Shown in pieces: positions 26,049 through 36,061 of a stretch of 64,000 nt of DNA. Source of the DNA: Roseateles violae. Its GTDB lineage: Bacteria; Pseudomonadota; Gammaproteobacteria; Burkholderiales; Burkholderiaceae_C. The notes beneath the pieces are model-generated. The model did not search any database. It was not told the origin of the DNA and saw only the letters and a list, made by a program, of their open reading frames with translations. Numbering within the stretch: the stretch's first letter is position 1; every line of letters begins with the position of its first letter. The stretch covers positions 744,001-808,000 of the forward strand of contig NZ_JAUHHC010000003.1 in assembly GCF_030410485.1 (NCBI RefSeq), read 5' to 3'. The position numbers and the translations under genes were made by a program.

Positions 26049-28358
26049 TCAGGACTTGCCCGCACGCACATCGGCCACCGCCAGCGCCGTCATATTGACG
26101 ATGCGCCGCACCGTCGCCGACGGCGTCAGGATGTGCACCGGCGCGGCCGTGCCGAGCAGGATGGGGCCGACGGTGACGCCCTGGCCGGCGGTCATCTTCA
26201 GCACATTGAAGAGGATATTGGCCGCGTCCAGGGTAGGCAGCACCAGCAGATTGGCCGAGCCCTTGAGCCGGCTGTCCGGCAGAAAGCCCTGCCGCACCGC
26301 CTCGCTCAGCGCGGCATCGCCATGCATCTCGCCATCGCTCTCGATGTGCGGATGGGCCTGGGCGAACAGTTCCTGCGCGCGCCGCATCCTCAGCGCCGAG
26401 GGCCGCTTGCTGGAGCCGAACATCGAATGCGAGACGAAAGCCACCTTGGGCGGCAGGCCGAAACGCTGCAGCTCCTCGACCGCCATCGTCGCGATCTCGG
26501 CCAGCTGCTCGGCATCCGGCATGTCGTTGACGAAGGTGTCGGTCAGGAACAGCGTGCCGCGTTCCATCATCACCGCGTTCATCGTCGCGAAGCAATGCGC
26601 GCCCTCGCGCAGGCCGATCAGGTCGGCCACATGCTCCAGATGGTGGTCGAAGCGGCCGACCATGCCGCAGATCATCGCGTCCGCGTCGCCGAGCTTGATC
26701 GCCAGCGCACCGATGGTCGTGTTGGAGCGCCGCACCGCCGCCTTGGCCATCTCCGGCGTCACGCCCTGGCGGGACATGCGGCGGTGGTAGGTCTCCCAGT
26801 ACAGGCGAAAGCGCGCGTCGTTGTCCGGATCGATCACCGCCACGTCCTGGCCCAGCTTCAGGCGCAGGCCGGCGCGCTGGATGCGCATCGCGATCACCTC
26901 CGGCCGGCCGATCAGGGTCGGCCTGGCCAGGCCCTCGTCCAGCACCACCTGCACCGCGCGCAAGACGCGCTCTTCCTCGCCCTCGGCATAGATCACCCGC
27001 GCCGGATTGGCCTTGGCCGCCGCAAACACCGGCCGCATGAACATGCTGGTCTGGTAGACGAAGCGCGTGAGCTCGTGCCGGTAGGCGTCCAGGTCCTTGA
27101 TCGGCCGCGTCGCCACACCCGAGGCCTCGGCCGCGCGCGCCACCGCCGGCGCGATGCGCAGGATCAGCCGCGAGTCGAAGGGCTTGGGGATCAGGTAGTC
27201 GGGGCCGAAGGCCAGTTCCTCGCCGGCATAGGCGGCCGCCACCTCGTCGCTGGTCTCGGCCTTGGCCAAGTCGGCTATTTCCCGGACGCAGGCCAGCTTC
27301 ATCTCCTCCGTGATCTTGGTAGCGCCGCAGTCCAGCGCGCCGCGGAAGATGTAGGGGAAGCACAGGACGTTGTTGACCTGGTTCGGATAGTCCGAGCGGC
27401 CGGTCGCGATGATGCAATCGGGCCGCACCGCCTTGGCCAGCTCGGGCCGGATCTCGGGCTCGGGATTGGCCAGGGCCAGGATGATGGGCTTGTCGGCCAT
27501 GGTCTTGACCATGTCCTGCGTCAGCACGCCGGCGGCCGAGCAGCCGAGGAAGACGTCCGCGCCGGCCACCACCTCGGCCAGCGTCGTGGCCGTCGTGCGC
27601 TGGCAGTAGCGTTGCTTGCTCTCGTCCAGCTTGTCGCCACGGCCCTCGCGGATCACGCCCTTGGAGTCGACGACGAAGATGTTCTCGCGCGCGACGCCCA
27701 GGCCCACCATCACGTCCAGGCAGGCGATCGCGGCCGCGCCGGCGCCCGAAGTCACCAGCTTGACCTTGTCGATCGCCTTGCCGACCAGTTCCAGGCCGTT
27801 GAGCAGGGCCGCGGCGCTGATGATGGCCGTACCATGCTGATCGTCGTGGAAGACCGGGATGTTCATGCGCTCGCGCAGCTGCTTCTCGATGTAGAAGCAT
27901 TCCGGCGCCTTGATGTCTTCCAGATTGACGCCGCCCAGCGTCGGCTCCATCGCCGCGATGATCTCGACCAGCTTGTCCGGGTCGCGCTCGGCCAGCTCGA
28001 TGTCGAACACGTCGATGCCGGCGAACTTCTTGAACAGGCAGCCCTTGCCCTCCATCACCGGCTTGGCCGCCAGCGGGCCGATGTCACCCAGCCCAAGCAC
28101 CGCCGTGCCGTTGGTGATCACGCCGACCAGATTGGCGCGCGAGGTGTAGTCGGCGGCCAGCGCCGGGTCCTGCTCGATATCGAGGCAGGGATAGGCGACG
28201 CCCGGCGAATAGGCCAGCGACAGGTCGCGCTGGTTGGACAGCGCCTTGGTCGGCGTGACCGAAATCTTGCCGCGCGTCGGCGTGCGGTGGTAGTCCAGCG
28301 CGGCCTCGCGCAGTGCGGCCTCGGCCGGCGACAAGGTCTTGTTGCCGTTCTGGTTCAT
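26049..28358 (-). CDS. maeB: NADP-type malic enzyme fused to phosphotransacetylase-like domain
   Basis: 769 aa. It oxidatively decarboxylates malate to pyruvate, feeding NADPH and gluconeogenic or acetyl-CoA pools. Malic domain 1-430: [53 protein letters not shown] and the nucleotide fold [13 protein letters not shown]. From about 440 a phosphate-acetyltransferase-like domain ([46 protein letters not shown]) acts as a regulatory part in MaeB enzymes. GAGGA ribosome site lies in the loop of a hairpin just upstream. Inserted between pgk and pyk. Confidence 0.96.
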   Translation of the reverse strand: MNQNGNKTLSPAEAALREAALDYHRTPTRGKISVTPTKALSNQRDLSLAYSPGVAYPCLDIEQDPALAADYTSRANLVGVITNGTAVLGLGDIGPLAAKPVMEGKGCLFKKFAGIDVFDIELAERDPDKLVEIIAAMEPTLGGVNLEDIKAPECFYIEKQLRERMNIPVFHDDQHGTAIISAAALLNGLELVGKAIDKVKLVTSGAGAAAIACLDVMVGLGVARENIFVVDSKGVIREGRGDKLDESKQRYCQRTTATTLAEVVAGADVFLGCSAAGVLTQDMVKTMADKPIILALANPEPEIRPELAKAVRPDCIIATGRSDYPNQVNNVLCFPYIFRGALDCGATKITEEMKLACVREIADLAKAETSDEVAAAYAGEELAFGPDYLIPKPFDSRLILRIAPAVARAAEASGVATRPIKDLDAYRHELTRFVYQTSMFMRPVFAAAKANPARVIYAEGEEERVLRAVQVVLDEGLARPTLIGRPEVIAMRIQRAGLRLKLGQDVAVIDPDNDARFRLYWETYHRRMSRQGVTPEMAKAAVRRSNTTIGALAIKLGDADAMICGMVGRFDHHLEHVADLIGLREGAHCFATMNAVMMERGTLFLTDTFVNDMPDAEQLAEIATMAVEELQRFGLPPKVAFVSHSMFGSSKRPSALRMRRAQELFAQAHPHIESDGEMHGDAALSEAVRQGFLPDSRLKGSANLLVLPTLDAANILFNVLKMTAGQGVTVGPILLGTAAPVHILTPSATVRRIVNMTALAVADVRAGKS

Positions 28359-28360
28359 CG

Positions 28361-28390
28361 GCTTGTCTCCTCAACTTCTTGGGGACAAGC
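28361..28390 (-). promoter_or_regulatory. Hairpin around the maeB ribosome-binding site
   Basis: In the mRNA sense the 7-bp arms GCTTGTC / GACAAGC are perfect and enclose a 16-base loop that ends with the GAGGA ribosome site; the 3' arm ends two bases before the ATG. A fold here could limit initiation or present the Shine-Dalgarno sequence. It may be chance. Confidence 0.35.
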
Positions 28391-28460
28391 AGATTACTCG
28401 CCTTATTGCACTCTTGCGATGCCTAGAGTTTTGACTGCCATGCAAAGATGGCAAGACGCA

Positions 28461-28478
28461 GGCGGGCCGAAGCCCGCC
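28461..28478 (-). terminator. Strong hairpin after pgk, weak U-tract
   Basis: Perfect stem GGCGGGC-TTCG-GCCCGCC starts 5 bases past the pgk stop on the minus strand. Only scattered T bases follow (TGCGTCTTG), so termination may need help, but the position and TTCG loop mirror the clear terminator after fba. Confidence 0.55.
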
Positions 28479-28482
28479 GAGC

Positions 28483-29676
28483 TCAGCCCGCCGCGCGCTT
28501 GGCCAGGATCTCGAAGGCCGGCAAGGTCTTGCCCTCCAGTACCTCGAGGAAGGCGCCACCGCCGGTGGAGATGTAGCCGACCTCCTTCTCGATGCCGTAC
28601 TTGGCGATCGCGGCCAGGGTGTCGCCGCCGCCAGCGATGCTGAAGGCGTTCGAGGCGGCGATCGCGCGGGCGATGGTCTCGGTGCCCTGGGCGAAGGCGT
28701 CGAACTCGAACACGCCGACCGGGCCGTTCCAGACGATGGTGCCGGCGGCCTTCAGCTGCTCGGCCAGGATGGCGGCCGTCTGCGGGCCGATGTCCAGGAT
28801 CAGGTCGTCCTCGGCCACCTCGTTGGCGGCCTTGACCGTGGCCGGTGCGTCGGCGGCAAAGGCCTTGGCGGTGACGACGTCGACCGGAATCGGCACCTCG
28901 GCACCGCGCGCCTTCATGGCGTCGATCACCGCCTTGGCCTCGCCCACCAGATCGGGCTCGGCCAGCGACTTGCCGATCGACAGGCCCGCCGCCAGCATGA
29001 AGGTGTTGGCGATGCCGCCGCCGACAATCAGGCCGTCGACATTGGCCGACAGCGACTTCAGGATGGTCAGCTTGGTCGAGACCTTGGAGCCGGCGACGAT
29101 GGCGACCAGGGGCCGCTTCGGCGCGGCCAGGGCCTTGCTGATCGCGTCGATCTCGGCGGCCAGCAGCGGGCCGGCGCAGGCGATCGGTGCGAACTGGGCG
29201 ATGCCATAGGTCGTGCCCTCGGCGCGGTGGGCGGTGCCGAAGGCGTCGTTGACATAGATGTCGCAGAGCTTGGCCAGCTTCTTCGCCAGCTCCTCGCTGT
29301 TCTTCTTCTCGCCCTTGTTGACGCGGCAGTTCTCCAGCAGCACCAGCTGGCCCGGCTGGACCTGGACGCCGTCCACCCAGTCCGCGACCACCGGCACCTC
29401 GCGGCCCAGCAGCTCGCCCATGCGCTTGGCGACCGGCGCCAGCGAGTCTTCCGGCTTGAACTCACCCTCGGTCGGGCGGCCCAGATGCGAGGTCACCATG
29501 ACGGCCGCGCCGGCCTTCAGCGCGGCTTCGATGCAGGGCACCGAGGCGCGGATGCGGGTGTCCTCGGTGATGTTGCCCGCATCGTCCTGCGGCACATTGA
29601 GGTCGGCGCGGATGAAGACGCGCCGGCCGGCCACCTGGCCGGCTTGGATCAGATCGGTGAAACGCAGAACGTTCAT
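28483..29676 (-). CDS. pgk: Phosphoglycerate kinase
   Basis: 397 aa from ATG 29676. It transfers phosphate between 1,3-bisphosphoglycerate and ADP. Motifs: [24 protein letters not shown] (substrate loop), [58 protein letters not shown] and the C-terminal GGGDTLAAI. In place of the usual GGAKVSxK the nucleotide loop reads AGSKVSTK, a common variant. Part of the glycolytic block with pyk and fba, now separated from pyk by maeB. Confidence 0.96.
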   Translation of the reverse strand: MNVLRFTDLIQAGQVAGRRVFIRADLNVPQDDAGNITEDTRIRASVPCIEAALKAGAAVMVTSHLGRPTEGEFKPEDSLAPVAKRMGELLGREVPVVADWVDGVQVQPGQLVLLENCRVNKGEKKNSEELAKKLAKLCDIYVNDAFGTAHRAEGTTYGIAQFAPIACAGPLLAAEIDAISKALAAPKRPLVAIVAGSKVSTKLTILKSLSANVDGLIVGGGIANTFMLAAGLSIGKSLAEPDLVGEAKAVIDAMKARGAEVPIPVDVVTAKAFAADAPATVKAANEVAEDDLILDIGPQTAAILAEQLKAAGTIVWNGPVGVFEFDAFAQGTETIARAIAASNAFSIAGGGDTLAAIAKYGIEKEVGYISTGGGAFLEVLEGKTLPAFEILAKRAAG

Positions 29677-29760
29677 GGGAGGGCTCGGATTGCAGTTGGA
29701 ATTCGGGGCGGGCACGGGCCACGCAGCCCGCTAGCTTACCAAGCGGCCGGTACCACGCGA

Positions 29761-30090
29761 TTACCAACCGAGGCCCAGGCGCAGGGCCAGCATCACGGCC
29801 GTGCCGCTGACGATGGTGCCCAGGATGCCCCGCTTCCAGAAAAAATAGGCGGTGGCGACGGCGGTGGCATAGAGCCGCGCGTCCTGCCAGGTCGAGATCA
29901 GCTGGCCCTGCGTCATCACGATCTCGGGCACGATGACGGCGGCCAGCGCCGCCAGCGGCGCATAGCGCAGGCCCTGCTTGGCCCAGTCGGGAATCGGCAG
30001 CTCGCGCTTGGGGATCAGGAAGAAGCTGCGCGTCAGCAAGGTGATCAGCCCCATGCCGATGATGGCCAGCACCGTCTCCCAGGGGCTCAT
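29761..30090 (-). CDS. azlD: AzlD-type branched-chain amino acid export subunit
   Basis: 109-aa membrane protein with three or four spans (LAIIGMGLITLLTRSFFLI, APLAALAAVIVPEIVM, ILGTIVSGTAVMLALRLGL). Small partner of AzlC in a two-subunit exporter thought to handle branched-chain amino acids. ATG 30090 overlaps the azlC stop by 4 bp. Substrate in this organism is not shown by the sequence. Confidence 0.87.
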   Translation of the reverse strand: MSPWETVLAIIGMGLITLLTRSFFLIPKRELPIPDWAKQGLRYAPLAALAAVIVPEIVMTQGQLISTWQDARLYATAVATAYFFWKRGILGTIVSGTAVMLALRLGLGW

Positions 30091-30827
30091 GCGGTCTGCT
30101 CCTGTCTGCCTTTCGGCTCCGGCAGCCAGTGCTCCAGCAGCAGGCCGGCGGCCACCGCCGCGGCGATCGCGACGACGATGTTCAGCCGCAGCGGCAGCGC
30201 ATAGGCAGCCACCGCCGCGCAGCCGGCCACGGCCGCGGTGACCCAGGTATTGCGGTCCTTCAACAGCGAATAGGACAGGCCCAGCAGCGCCAGCACGCCG
30301 GCAAAGCCCAGGCCCCACTCGGTCGGCACATGGTTGGCCAGCAGGATGCCGGCGATCGCCGGCAGCTGCCAGGCGGCCCAGTTCAAGGCGACACCGCCCC
30401 AGAAATACGGCTCCTGCTCGGGCGCCGGCCGCGGCTCCGGGAAGCGTTTCAGGAAGGCGACGTAGTTCAGATCGGCGGCGAAATAGGACAGGGTCAGCCG
30501 CTTCCAGCGCGGCAGGTGGCCGAAATACAGCCGCCACTGCGCGCTGAAGATGACGAAGCGCAGATTGACGCAGAAGGCGGTCGCCCACAGCACCCACATC
30601 GGCGCGCCGCTGGCGATCAGCGGCAGCGAGGCCAGCTGCGAACTGCCGGCAAAGACCACCAGACTCATCAAGAGCGCCAGCCAGATCGAGAGCCCGCTCT
30701 TGACCATCGCGACCCCGGTCACCAGGCCCCAGGCCGAGATGCCCAGGGTGATGCCCATCATCTCGCGCGCGCCGCGTTTGAACTCCGGATGGCGCGGCTG
30801 CGCCGCCAAATAGCTGAAAAGGCCCAT
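30087..30827 (-). CDS. azlC: AzlC-type branched-chain amino acid export permease
   Basis: 246-aa permease with about six to eight membrane segments. The family mark is FKRGAREMMGITLGISAWGLVTGVAMVKSG and VVFAGSSQLASLPLIASGAP, followed by NLRFVIFSAQWRLYF. Operon with azlD (4-bp overlap). Upstream 70 bp contain only the space to the DUF2807 gene. Confidence 0.9.
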   Translation of the reverse strand: MGLFSYLAAQPRHPEFKRGAREMMGITLGISAWGLVTGVAMVKSGLSIWLALLMSLVVFAGSSQLASLPLIASGAPMWVLWATAFCVNLRFVIFSAQWRLYFGHLPRWKRLTLSYFAADLNYVAFLKRFPEPRPAPEQEPYFWGGVALNWAAWQLPAIAGILLANHVPTEWGLGFAGVLALLGLSYSLLKDRNTWVTAAVAGCAAVAAYALPLRLNIVVAIAAAVAAGLLLEHWLPEPKGRQEQTA

Positions 30828-30896
30828 CCGCGCATTGTCGTATGGGCCTAGGGTTTACACCGGTCGCGCGTGCGACAGGCGGCCCGCTGTGCTTTT

Positions 30897-31658
30897 TTAT
30901 TTGTCGAGCTTCTTGACCTTGCCGCTGCCGGCCACCGACATCGAGATCTCGGGCGAGCCGGCATAGGACACGTCGCCACTGCCGGCGATCGAGACATTGA
31001 GCTTCTTGACGGCCGTCACCTTGGCGTCGCCGCTGCCGGCGATACTGACCTTGACCTCGTCGGCCTCCAGCGCACGCGCCTTGACGTCGCCCGAGCCGGC
31101 CACCGACACGCTCAGCTGCTGCGTGCGGCCGGCCGCGACGACGTCGCCGCTGCCCGAGACCTTGAGGCCCAGGCGCTCGCTCTCGAGCTTGTCGAAGATG
31201 ATGTTGCCGGAGCCGGAGATGCTAGCCTCGACGGCCGGCGTCTTCATCGCCTCGACCTTGATGTCGCCCGAGCCGGCAATCGAGATCGAGCGCAGCTGCG
31301 GCATGTCCAGCACCAGCTGCGGCGTGATCGTCGTGTGCAGGTTGTAGCCGCGCTTGGGCGAGACCTCCAGCACCCGGCCCTTGCTGCCCTCGACGACCTT
31401 GGTCTCGAAATAGGCCAGCAGATTGTTGTCGGCCTTCAGCTCCAGCCGGTTGCTAGCGCCCTGGCGGATCAGCACCTTGAAACCGCCGCTGGTCGAGATG
31501 CCGTCGAAGACGCCGACCTCGCGCACCTCGCTGCCGGCCTCGCCCGAGCCGTTGATGCGCTCGCCGCTGGCGTTCCAGCTCCAGGCTTGGGCCGAGCCGG
31601 CACCGGCCAGCAGGGCGGCGGTGGCAATGATCAGAAGGCGGCGCTGCTTGTTCGACAT
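30897..31658 (-). CDS. Secreted DUF2807 (GIN-domain) beta-repeat protein
   Basis: 253 aa from ATG 31658 (AGGAG upstream). The Sec signal peptide ends at GSAQA near residue 24. The remainder is a DUF2807 domain: an N-terminal FDGISTSGGFKVLIRQG strand set followed by seven short repeats centred on GSGD or GSGN (SIAGSGDIKVEA, SISGSGNIIFDK, SVAGSGDVKARA and so on) spaced about 18-21 residues, expected to form a right-handed beta-helix like polymers of bactofilin or adhesin type. Probably periplasmic or surface; role unknown. Confidence 0.88.
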   Translation of the reverse strand: MSNKQRRLLIIATAALLAGAGSAQAWSWNASGERINGSGEAGSEVREVGVFDGISTSGGFKVLIRQGASNRLELKADNNLLAYFETKVVEGSKGRVLEVSPKRGYNLHTTITPQLVLDMPQLRSISIAGSGDIKVEAMKTPAVEASISGSGNIIFDKLESERLGLKVSGSGDVVAAGRTQQLSVSVAGSGDVKARALEADEVKVSIAGSGDAKVTAVKKLNVSIAGSGDVSYAGSPEISMSVAGSGKVKKLDK

Positions 31659-31817
31659 GATGGGGGCTCCTCGTTGACGCGATGTCGTGGTTGAGGATTC
31701 CATCATGCGCGGCCGCCCTGCGGCGCCGAAGCCCGGCACGACGGATTGCAGGATTGGAGGCGCCGTCTGCCGGCGCGCGGGGGCCAGCGGTTCGACGGCG
31801 CGGCGCTCAGTGGGCGC

Positions 31818-32168
31818 TCAGTGCGATTTCTTGGCGCCGGACTTGGCGGCCGGCGCCTCGTCCTCGTCCTCGTCGCGCTTGCCCGGCTCAGTGCGCGGCA
31901 CGACGGGGGCGACGCCCTCGAGCTTGTTCTCGCGCATGTACTCGTCCATCTCGCGCCAGCCGGCGAACACGGCCGCCTTCGGCGCCTTGGGGTTCAGCGC
32001 ATAGCAGTCCTCGATCGCCCGAACGGCATGGCGGCAGGCGCTGCCGACGGCGCGGCCCTCGGCCTCGCGGGCCGCGGCCAGCTTGACCGGGTCGTCGATG
32101 CCCAGCTGGTCGCAGGCGGCGAGCGCAGCAAGCAGGGGCAGGACGGCGAGGGCGAAACGGCGCTTCAT
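31818..32168 (-). CDS. Small lipoprotein, hypothetical
   Basis: 116 aa from ATG 32168. The lipoprotein signal KRRFALAVLPLLAALAAC puts the lipidated Cys at about residue 19. The body has two further Cys (SACRHAV, EDCYALNPKAP) that could form a disulfide, and WREMDEYMRENKLEGV, then an acidic and lysine-rich tail (KRDEDEDEAP). No family recognised. Lies between DUF2807 and htpX on the same strand. A TTG at 32174 is an alternative start. Confidence 0.75.
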   Translation of the reverse strand: MKRRFALAVLPLLAALAACDQLGIDDPVKLAAAREAEGRAVGSACRHAVRAIEDCYALNPKAPKAAVFAGWREMDEYMRENKLEGVAPVVPRTEPGKRDEDEDEAPAAKSGAKKSH

Positions 32169-32211
32169 GCCCAAGGCTATCGGCGCCGGCGCGGGATTCT
32201 TTAGCCCGCGA

Positions 32212-33069
32212 TCAGCGCCGCAGGCCGCCGGCCGCCATCGCCATCAGGCGCTCGATCCGTTCCTCGGTCGACGGATGGGTGCTGAACAGGCCCTTGATGC
32301 CGCCGCCGGAGAGCGGATTCATGATCATCATCTGGGCCGTCTCGGGGTGGCGCTCGGCCGCCTCCAGGGGGATGCCCTGCGCATAGCGGTGGATCTTGTG
32401 GAGCGCCGAGGCCAGCGCCTGCGGGTCGCCCGAGATCTCGGCGCCGCCGCGGTCCGCCTCGAACTCGCGCGCGCGGCTGATCGCCATCTGGATCAGGCTG
32501 GCGGCGATCGGCGCCAGGATGGCGACCAGCAGGCCCACCAGCGGATTGGCCGGCCGGCCCTCGCTGTCGCGGCCGCCGAAGAACATCGCGAAGTTGGCCA
32601 GCATCGAGATCGCGCCGGCCATGGTCGCGCTGACGGTGGAGATCAGGATGTCGCGGTGCTTCACATGGGCCAGCTCATGCGCCATCACGCCGCGCAGCTC
32701 GGCGGCGGACAGCACGCGCAGGATGCCGGTCGTTGCGGCGACGGCCGCATGCTCGGGATTGCGGCCGGTGGCAAAGGCGTTCGGCGCGTCCTCGTCAATC
32801 AGATAGACGCGCGGCATCGGCAGCTCGGCGCGTGCGCTGAGCTCGCGCACCATGCCGTAGAACTGCGGCGCCGAGGTCTCGTCGACCTCGCGCGCGTTGT
32901 ACATCTTCAGCACCATGGTGTCGGAGAACCAGTAGCTGAAGAAGTTCATGCCCAGCGCAACCAGCAGGGCCAGCATCATGCCGGTGCGCCCGCCGATCAT
33001 GGCGCCGATCGCCATGAACAGCGCGGTGATCGCGGCCATCAGGATGGCGGTCTTCATCAGATTGAACAT
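32212..33069 (-). CDS. htpX: Membrane zinc protease HtpX
   Basis: 285-aa M48 metalloprotease of the inner membrane that degrades damaged membrane proteins. Two N-terminal spans ([37 protein letters not shown]), zinc motif HELAH at 131-135 facing the cytoplasm, two further spans ([31 protein letters not shown]), and the third zinc ligand in [15 protein letters not shown]-terminal [14 protein letters not shown] is typical. Next to fmt and def as in many Burkholderiales. Confidence 0.95.
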   Translation of the reverse strand: MFNLMKTAILMAAITALFMAIGAMIGGRTGMMLALLVALGMNFFSYWFSDTMVLKMYNAREVDETSAPQFYGMVRELSARAELPMPRVYLIDEDAPNAFATGRNPEHAAVAATTGILRVLSAAELRGVMAHELAHVKHRDILISTVSATMAGAISMLANFAMFFGGRDSEGRPANPLVGLLVAILAPIAASLIQMAISRAREFEADRGGAEISGDPQALASALHKIHRYAQGIPLEAAERHPETAQMMIMNPLSGGGIKGLFSTHPSTEERIERLMAMAAGGLRR

Positions 33070-33138
33070 CGCGGTCCTCGTTCGTCTTCCGTCGTCATTG
33101 GCGGATCAAGGCGGCAGATGGTGTCGCCGGGGCCGATT

Positions 33139-34086
33139 TCAAGCGAATCGCTCGCCGGCGGCAATCGGCCGGGCCTGAAGAAAGGCCTGAGCCGGCAGGC
33201 GCTTGCCGCCGGCGCGCTGCAGCTCGCTCAGGCGCAGCGCCTGTTCGCCGCAGGCGACGACCGGGCCCCGCTCGTCGACGCTCAGCACCGTGCCGGGCTC
33301 GCCCGCGCCGGGGCAGACCTCGCCGCGCCAGACCTTGATCGCCTCCTCACCCAGCGTCGCCAGGCCGCCCGGGAAGGGGTCGAAGGCGCGCAGCCGGCGC
33401 TCGATCTGCGCGGCCGGCTGCGACCAGGCGATCTGCGCCTCGGCCTTCTCGATCTTGTGGGCGTAAGTGACGCCCTCGGCCGGCTGCGGCGTGGCCGTCA
33501 GCGCACCGCAGGCGGCGATCTCGAGCGCCTCGACGATCAGGCGGCCGCCCAGCGCGGCCAGCCGGTCGTGCAGCGCTGCCGTCGTGTCCTCCGGCTGGAT
33601 GGCCAGGCGCTCGACCAGCAGCATGTCGCCGGTGTCCAGGCCCGCGTCCATCTGCATGATGGTGATGCCGGTCTCGGCATCGCCGGCCTCGATCGCGCGG
33701 TGGATCGGAGCGGCACCGCGCCAGCGCGGCAGCAGCGAGGCGTGGATGTTCAGGCAGCCCAGGCGCGGCAGATCGAGCACCCATTGCGGCAGGATCAGGC
33801 CGTAGGCGGCGACGATCATCACATCGGGCCTGGCATCGAGCAGCGCCTGGCGGGCGGTGGCCGCCTCATCCGGGTATTTGCCGTCGAGCCTGAGGCTCCT
33901 GGGCTGCGCCACCGCGATGCCCTGGACCTGGGCCAGCTGCTTGACCTTTGATGCCTGCTGCTTCATGCCGCGGCCGGCCGGGCGATCCGGCTGGGTCAGC
34001 ACCAGCGGCACGCTGAAGCCCGCATTCAGCAGCCGGGCCAGCGCCGTGGCCGCGAACTCGGGAGTGCCGGCAAAGACGACGCGCAT
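33139..34086 (-). CDS. fmt: Methionyl-tRNA formyltransferase
   Basis: 315 aa from ATG 34086 (GAGG 8 bases upstream; an in-frame GTG at 34095 is possible). It formylates initiator Met-tRNA with 10-formyl-THF. Motifs: [71 protein letters not shown] (catalytic Asn-His region) and [17 protein letters not shown]. It starts 10 bp after the def stop. Confidence 0.96.
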   Translation of the reverse strand: MRVVFAGTPEFAATALARLLNAGFSVPLVLTQPDRPAGRGMKQQASKVKQLAQVQGIAVAQPRSLRLDGKYPDEAATARQALLDARPDVMIVAAYGLILPQWVLDLPRLGCLNIHASLLPRWRGAAPIHRAIEAGDAETGITIMQMDAGLDTGDMLLVERLAIQPEDTTAALHDRLAALGGRLIVEALEIAACGALTATPQPAEGVTYAHKIEKAEAQIAWSQPAAQIERRLRAFDPFPGGLATLGEEAIKVWRGEVCPGAGEPGTVLSVDERGPVVACGEQALRLSELQRAGGKRLPAQAFLQARPIAAGERFA

Positions 34087-34096
34087 GGCCGGCACC

Positions 34097-34609
34097 TCAG
34101 CCGCGCTGCTCGTCGCGGGCCTTCTTGATCAGCTTGGTCTTGATGCGATCGCGCTTCAAGGGGCTCAGGTATTCGACGAAGACCTTGCCCATCAGATGAT
34201 CCATCTCGTGCTGGACGCAGACCGCCAGCAGGCCCTCGGCCTCGAACTCATGCGGCTGGCCGTCGCGGCCCAGCGCGCGCACGGTGACCTTCGAGTGCCG
34301 CTTGACCTTGTCGTAGATCGTCGGCACGGAGAGGCAGCCCTCCTCGCCGTCGACCCAGTCCTCGCTGGTGGCGACCAACTCCGGGTTGATCAGCACGCGC
34401 GGCTCGTTGCGATCGCTCGAGGTGTCGATGACGACGACGCGTTCATGCACGTCGACCTGGGTGGCGGCCAAGCCGACGCCGTCGGCCGCATACATGGTCT
34501 CCAGCATATCGTCGACCAGCTGGCGGATGCGCCCGTCGACCTCGGCCACCGGTTTCGCGACCAGATGCAGTTTCGGGTCCGGGTATTTCAGGATATTCAG
34601 TATCGCCAT
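34097..34609 (-). CDS. def: Peptide deformylase
   Basis: 170-aa iron-type deformylase that removes the formyl group from new proteins. Three motifs are all present: GVGLAATQ (44-51), EEGCLS with metal Cys92, and QHEMDHL (133-139), where HEMDH replaces the usual HExDH with Met. Begins [14 protein letters not shown]. First gene of def-fmt; 257 bp separate it from the divergent LysM gene. Confidence 0.96.
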   Translation of the reverse strand: MAILNILKYPDPKLHLVAKPVAEVDGRIRQLVDDMLETMYAADGVGLAATQVDVHERVVVIDTSSDRNEPRVLINPELVATSEDWVDGEEGCLSVPTIYDKVKRHSKVTVRALGRDGQPHEFEAEGLLAVCVQHEMDHLMGKVFVEYLSPLKRDRIKTKLIKKARDEQRG

Positions 34610-34751
34610 CGGATTTGCGTTGTGGATACAGCACAACGCCTGTTTGTAAGTGCTTGCAAGAGCAGCTGGGCCCCTGCGCCATTCATTGCGATCCCTGCCC
34701 AAATGGGGGCAGAATCTCCAAAAAGTTAGGGGTATTTTATCGACCCGGTAA

Positions 34752-34778
34752 AAACCCGGTGCACCGACGCCCGGGTTT
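34752..34778 (-). terminator. Terminator-like hairpin upstream of def
   Basis: On the minus strand AAACCCGG / CCGGGTTT form an 8-bp perfect stem around an 11-base loop, followed by TT then A (TTTTTA overall). It is 143 bp upstream of def, in the direction def is read, with no gene before it on that strand. It may attenuate def-fmt or block antisense transcription from the LysM promoter region. The direct repeat ACCCGGT occurs twice here. Confidence 0.45.
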
Positions 34779-34866
34779 GCCGAAACGCCGCGGCGATCAG
34801 GACCCCATGGCGAGACCCAGAATTATCAGTCCAACCGGCCGCTGACCATGCGGGAGAGAGCGCTCG

Positions 34867-36039
34867 ATGCCCTTTTGTGATTCCCAGAAGAAAACGATCC
34901 TGCGCGGCGCCCTGGCCCTGAGTTTGCTGAGCCTGGCGCTGGCCGGAGCCCAGGCCACCACCTATCCCGTCACCCCCGAGCAGCGCGCAACCGCCGAGAA
35001 GGTCGCCCAGGCCGGCGTGCCGCTGAGCGAGCTGGCGCCCGACGCGCCCGACTCGCACACGGTCAAGCCCGGCGACACCTTGTGGGACATCTCCAAGCTG
35101 TTCCTGAAGAGCCCCTGGCGCTGGCCCGAGCTCTGGGGCATGAACCGCGAGCAGATCGCCAATCCGCACCTGATCTACCCGGGCCAGCTGCTGCTGCTGG
35201 TCAAGCAGGACGGCCGCGCCAGCCTGCAGCTGGCGCAGAACCGCGGCGCCGGTGGCACCGAGGGCACGGTCAAGCTGTCGCCGCAGGTGCGCAGCTCGGC
35301 GGTCGACAACAGCGCGATCGCGGCCATCCCGTTGACCCTGATCGTGCCCTTCCTGGCCGATGCGGTCGTCTTCGACACCGACGAGCTGGCGACGGCGCCG
35401 CGCATCGTCGCCACACCCGAAAACCATGTGCTGCTGGCGCGCGGCGACAAGGCCTACGCGCGCGGCGATCTGAGCCAGGCGACCGACTACCGCATCTTTC
35501 GCAACACCAAGCCGCTGGTCGACCCGGCCACCGGCGAGGTGCTCGGCTTCGAGGCGCCTTACCTGGGCACGGCCGAGTTGGTCCAGCCCGACCAGAGCCG
35601 CAGCCTGCCCGACGGCAAGCTCGAGGTGGTGCCGGCCACCGTGCAGATCAAGCAGGTGCGCAAGGAGATCGGCGTCGGCGACCGGCTCTCGCCGGTGCCG
35701 CAGCGCAGCTTCGACCGCTATGTGCCGCATGCGCCGGCCCAGCCGGTCGCCGGCCAGATCATCTCCATCTATGGCGAGGCGCTGCACGCCGGCCAGAACC
35801 AGATCGTCGCGCTGAACCGCGGCGAGCGCGACGGCATGGAACGCGGCCATGTGCTGGCGCTGTGGAAGGCCGGCCGCTACACGCTGGACCGCACCGGCGA
35901 AAAGCCGGAGCAGATGCGCCTGCCCGACGAGCGCCAGGGCATCCTGTTCGTGTTCCAGGTCTACCAGCGCGTGTCCTACGCGCTGATCATCACGGCCAGC
36001 GACGCGGTGCGCCCCGGCGACCGCTTCACCCAGCCCTGA
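34867..36039 (+). CDS. Exported LysM domain protein
   Basis: 390 aa. The signal peptide (RGALALSLLSLALAGAQA) ends near residue 30. A LysM peptidoglycan-binding domain lies at about 62-112: HTVKPGDTLWDISKLFLKSP, then NPHLIYPGQLLLL. The long C-terminal part with repeated small beta modules (FRNTKPLVDPATGEVLGFEA, SIYGEALHAGQNQIVALN, GHVLALWK) is typical of the Burkholderiales protein encoded next to dprA. It probably binds murein or outer-membrane components. It is 22 bp upstream of dprA. Confidence 0.9.
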   Translation: MPFCDSQKKTILRGALALSLLSLALAGAQATTYPVTPEQRATAEKVAQAGVPLSELAPDAPDSHTVKPGDTLWDISKLFLKSPWRWPELWGMNREQIANPHLIYPGQLLLLVKQDGRASLQLAQNRGAGGTEGTVKLSPQVRSSAVDNSAIAAIPLTLIVPFLADAVVFDTDELATAPRIVATPENHVLLARGDKAYARGDLSQATDYRIFRNTKPLVDPATGEVLGFEAPYLGTAELVQPDQSRSLPDGKLEVVPATVQIKQVRKEIGVGDRLSPVPQRSFDRYVPHAPAQPVAGQIISIYGEALHAGQNQIVALNRGERDGMERGHVLALWKAGRYTLDRTGEKPEQMRLPDERQGILFVFQVYQRVSYALIITASDAVRPGDRFTQP

Positions 36040-36061
36040 GGCCCGCGCCCGGCGTCGCGCG

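Noticed and set aside
26133-28643. Long frame opposite maeB
   Set aside because: Antisense shadow of a clearly identified gene; low-complexity His/Arg/Gln-rich translation.
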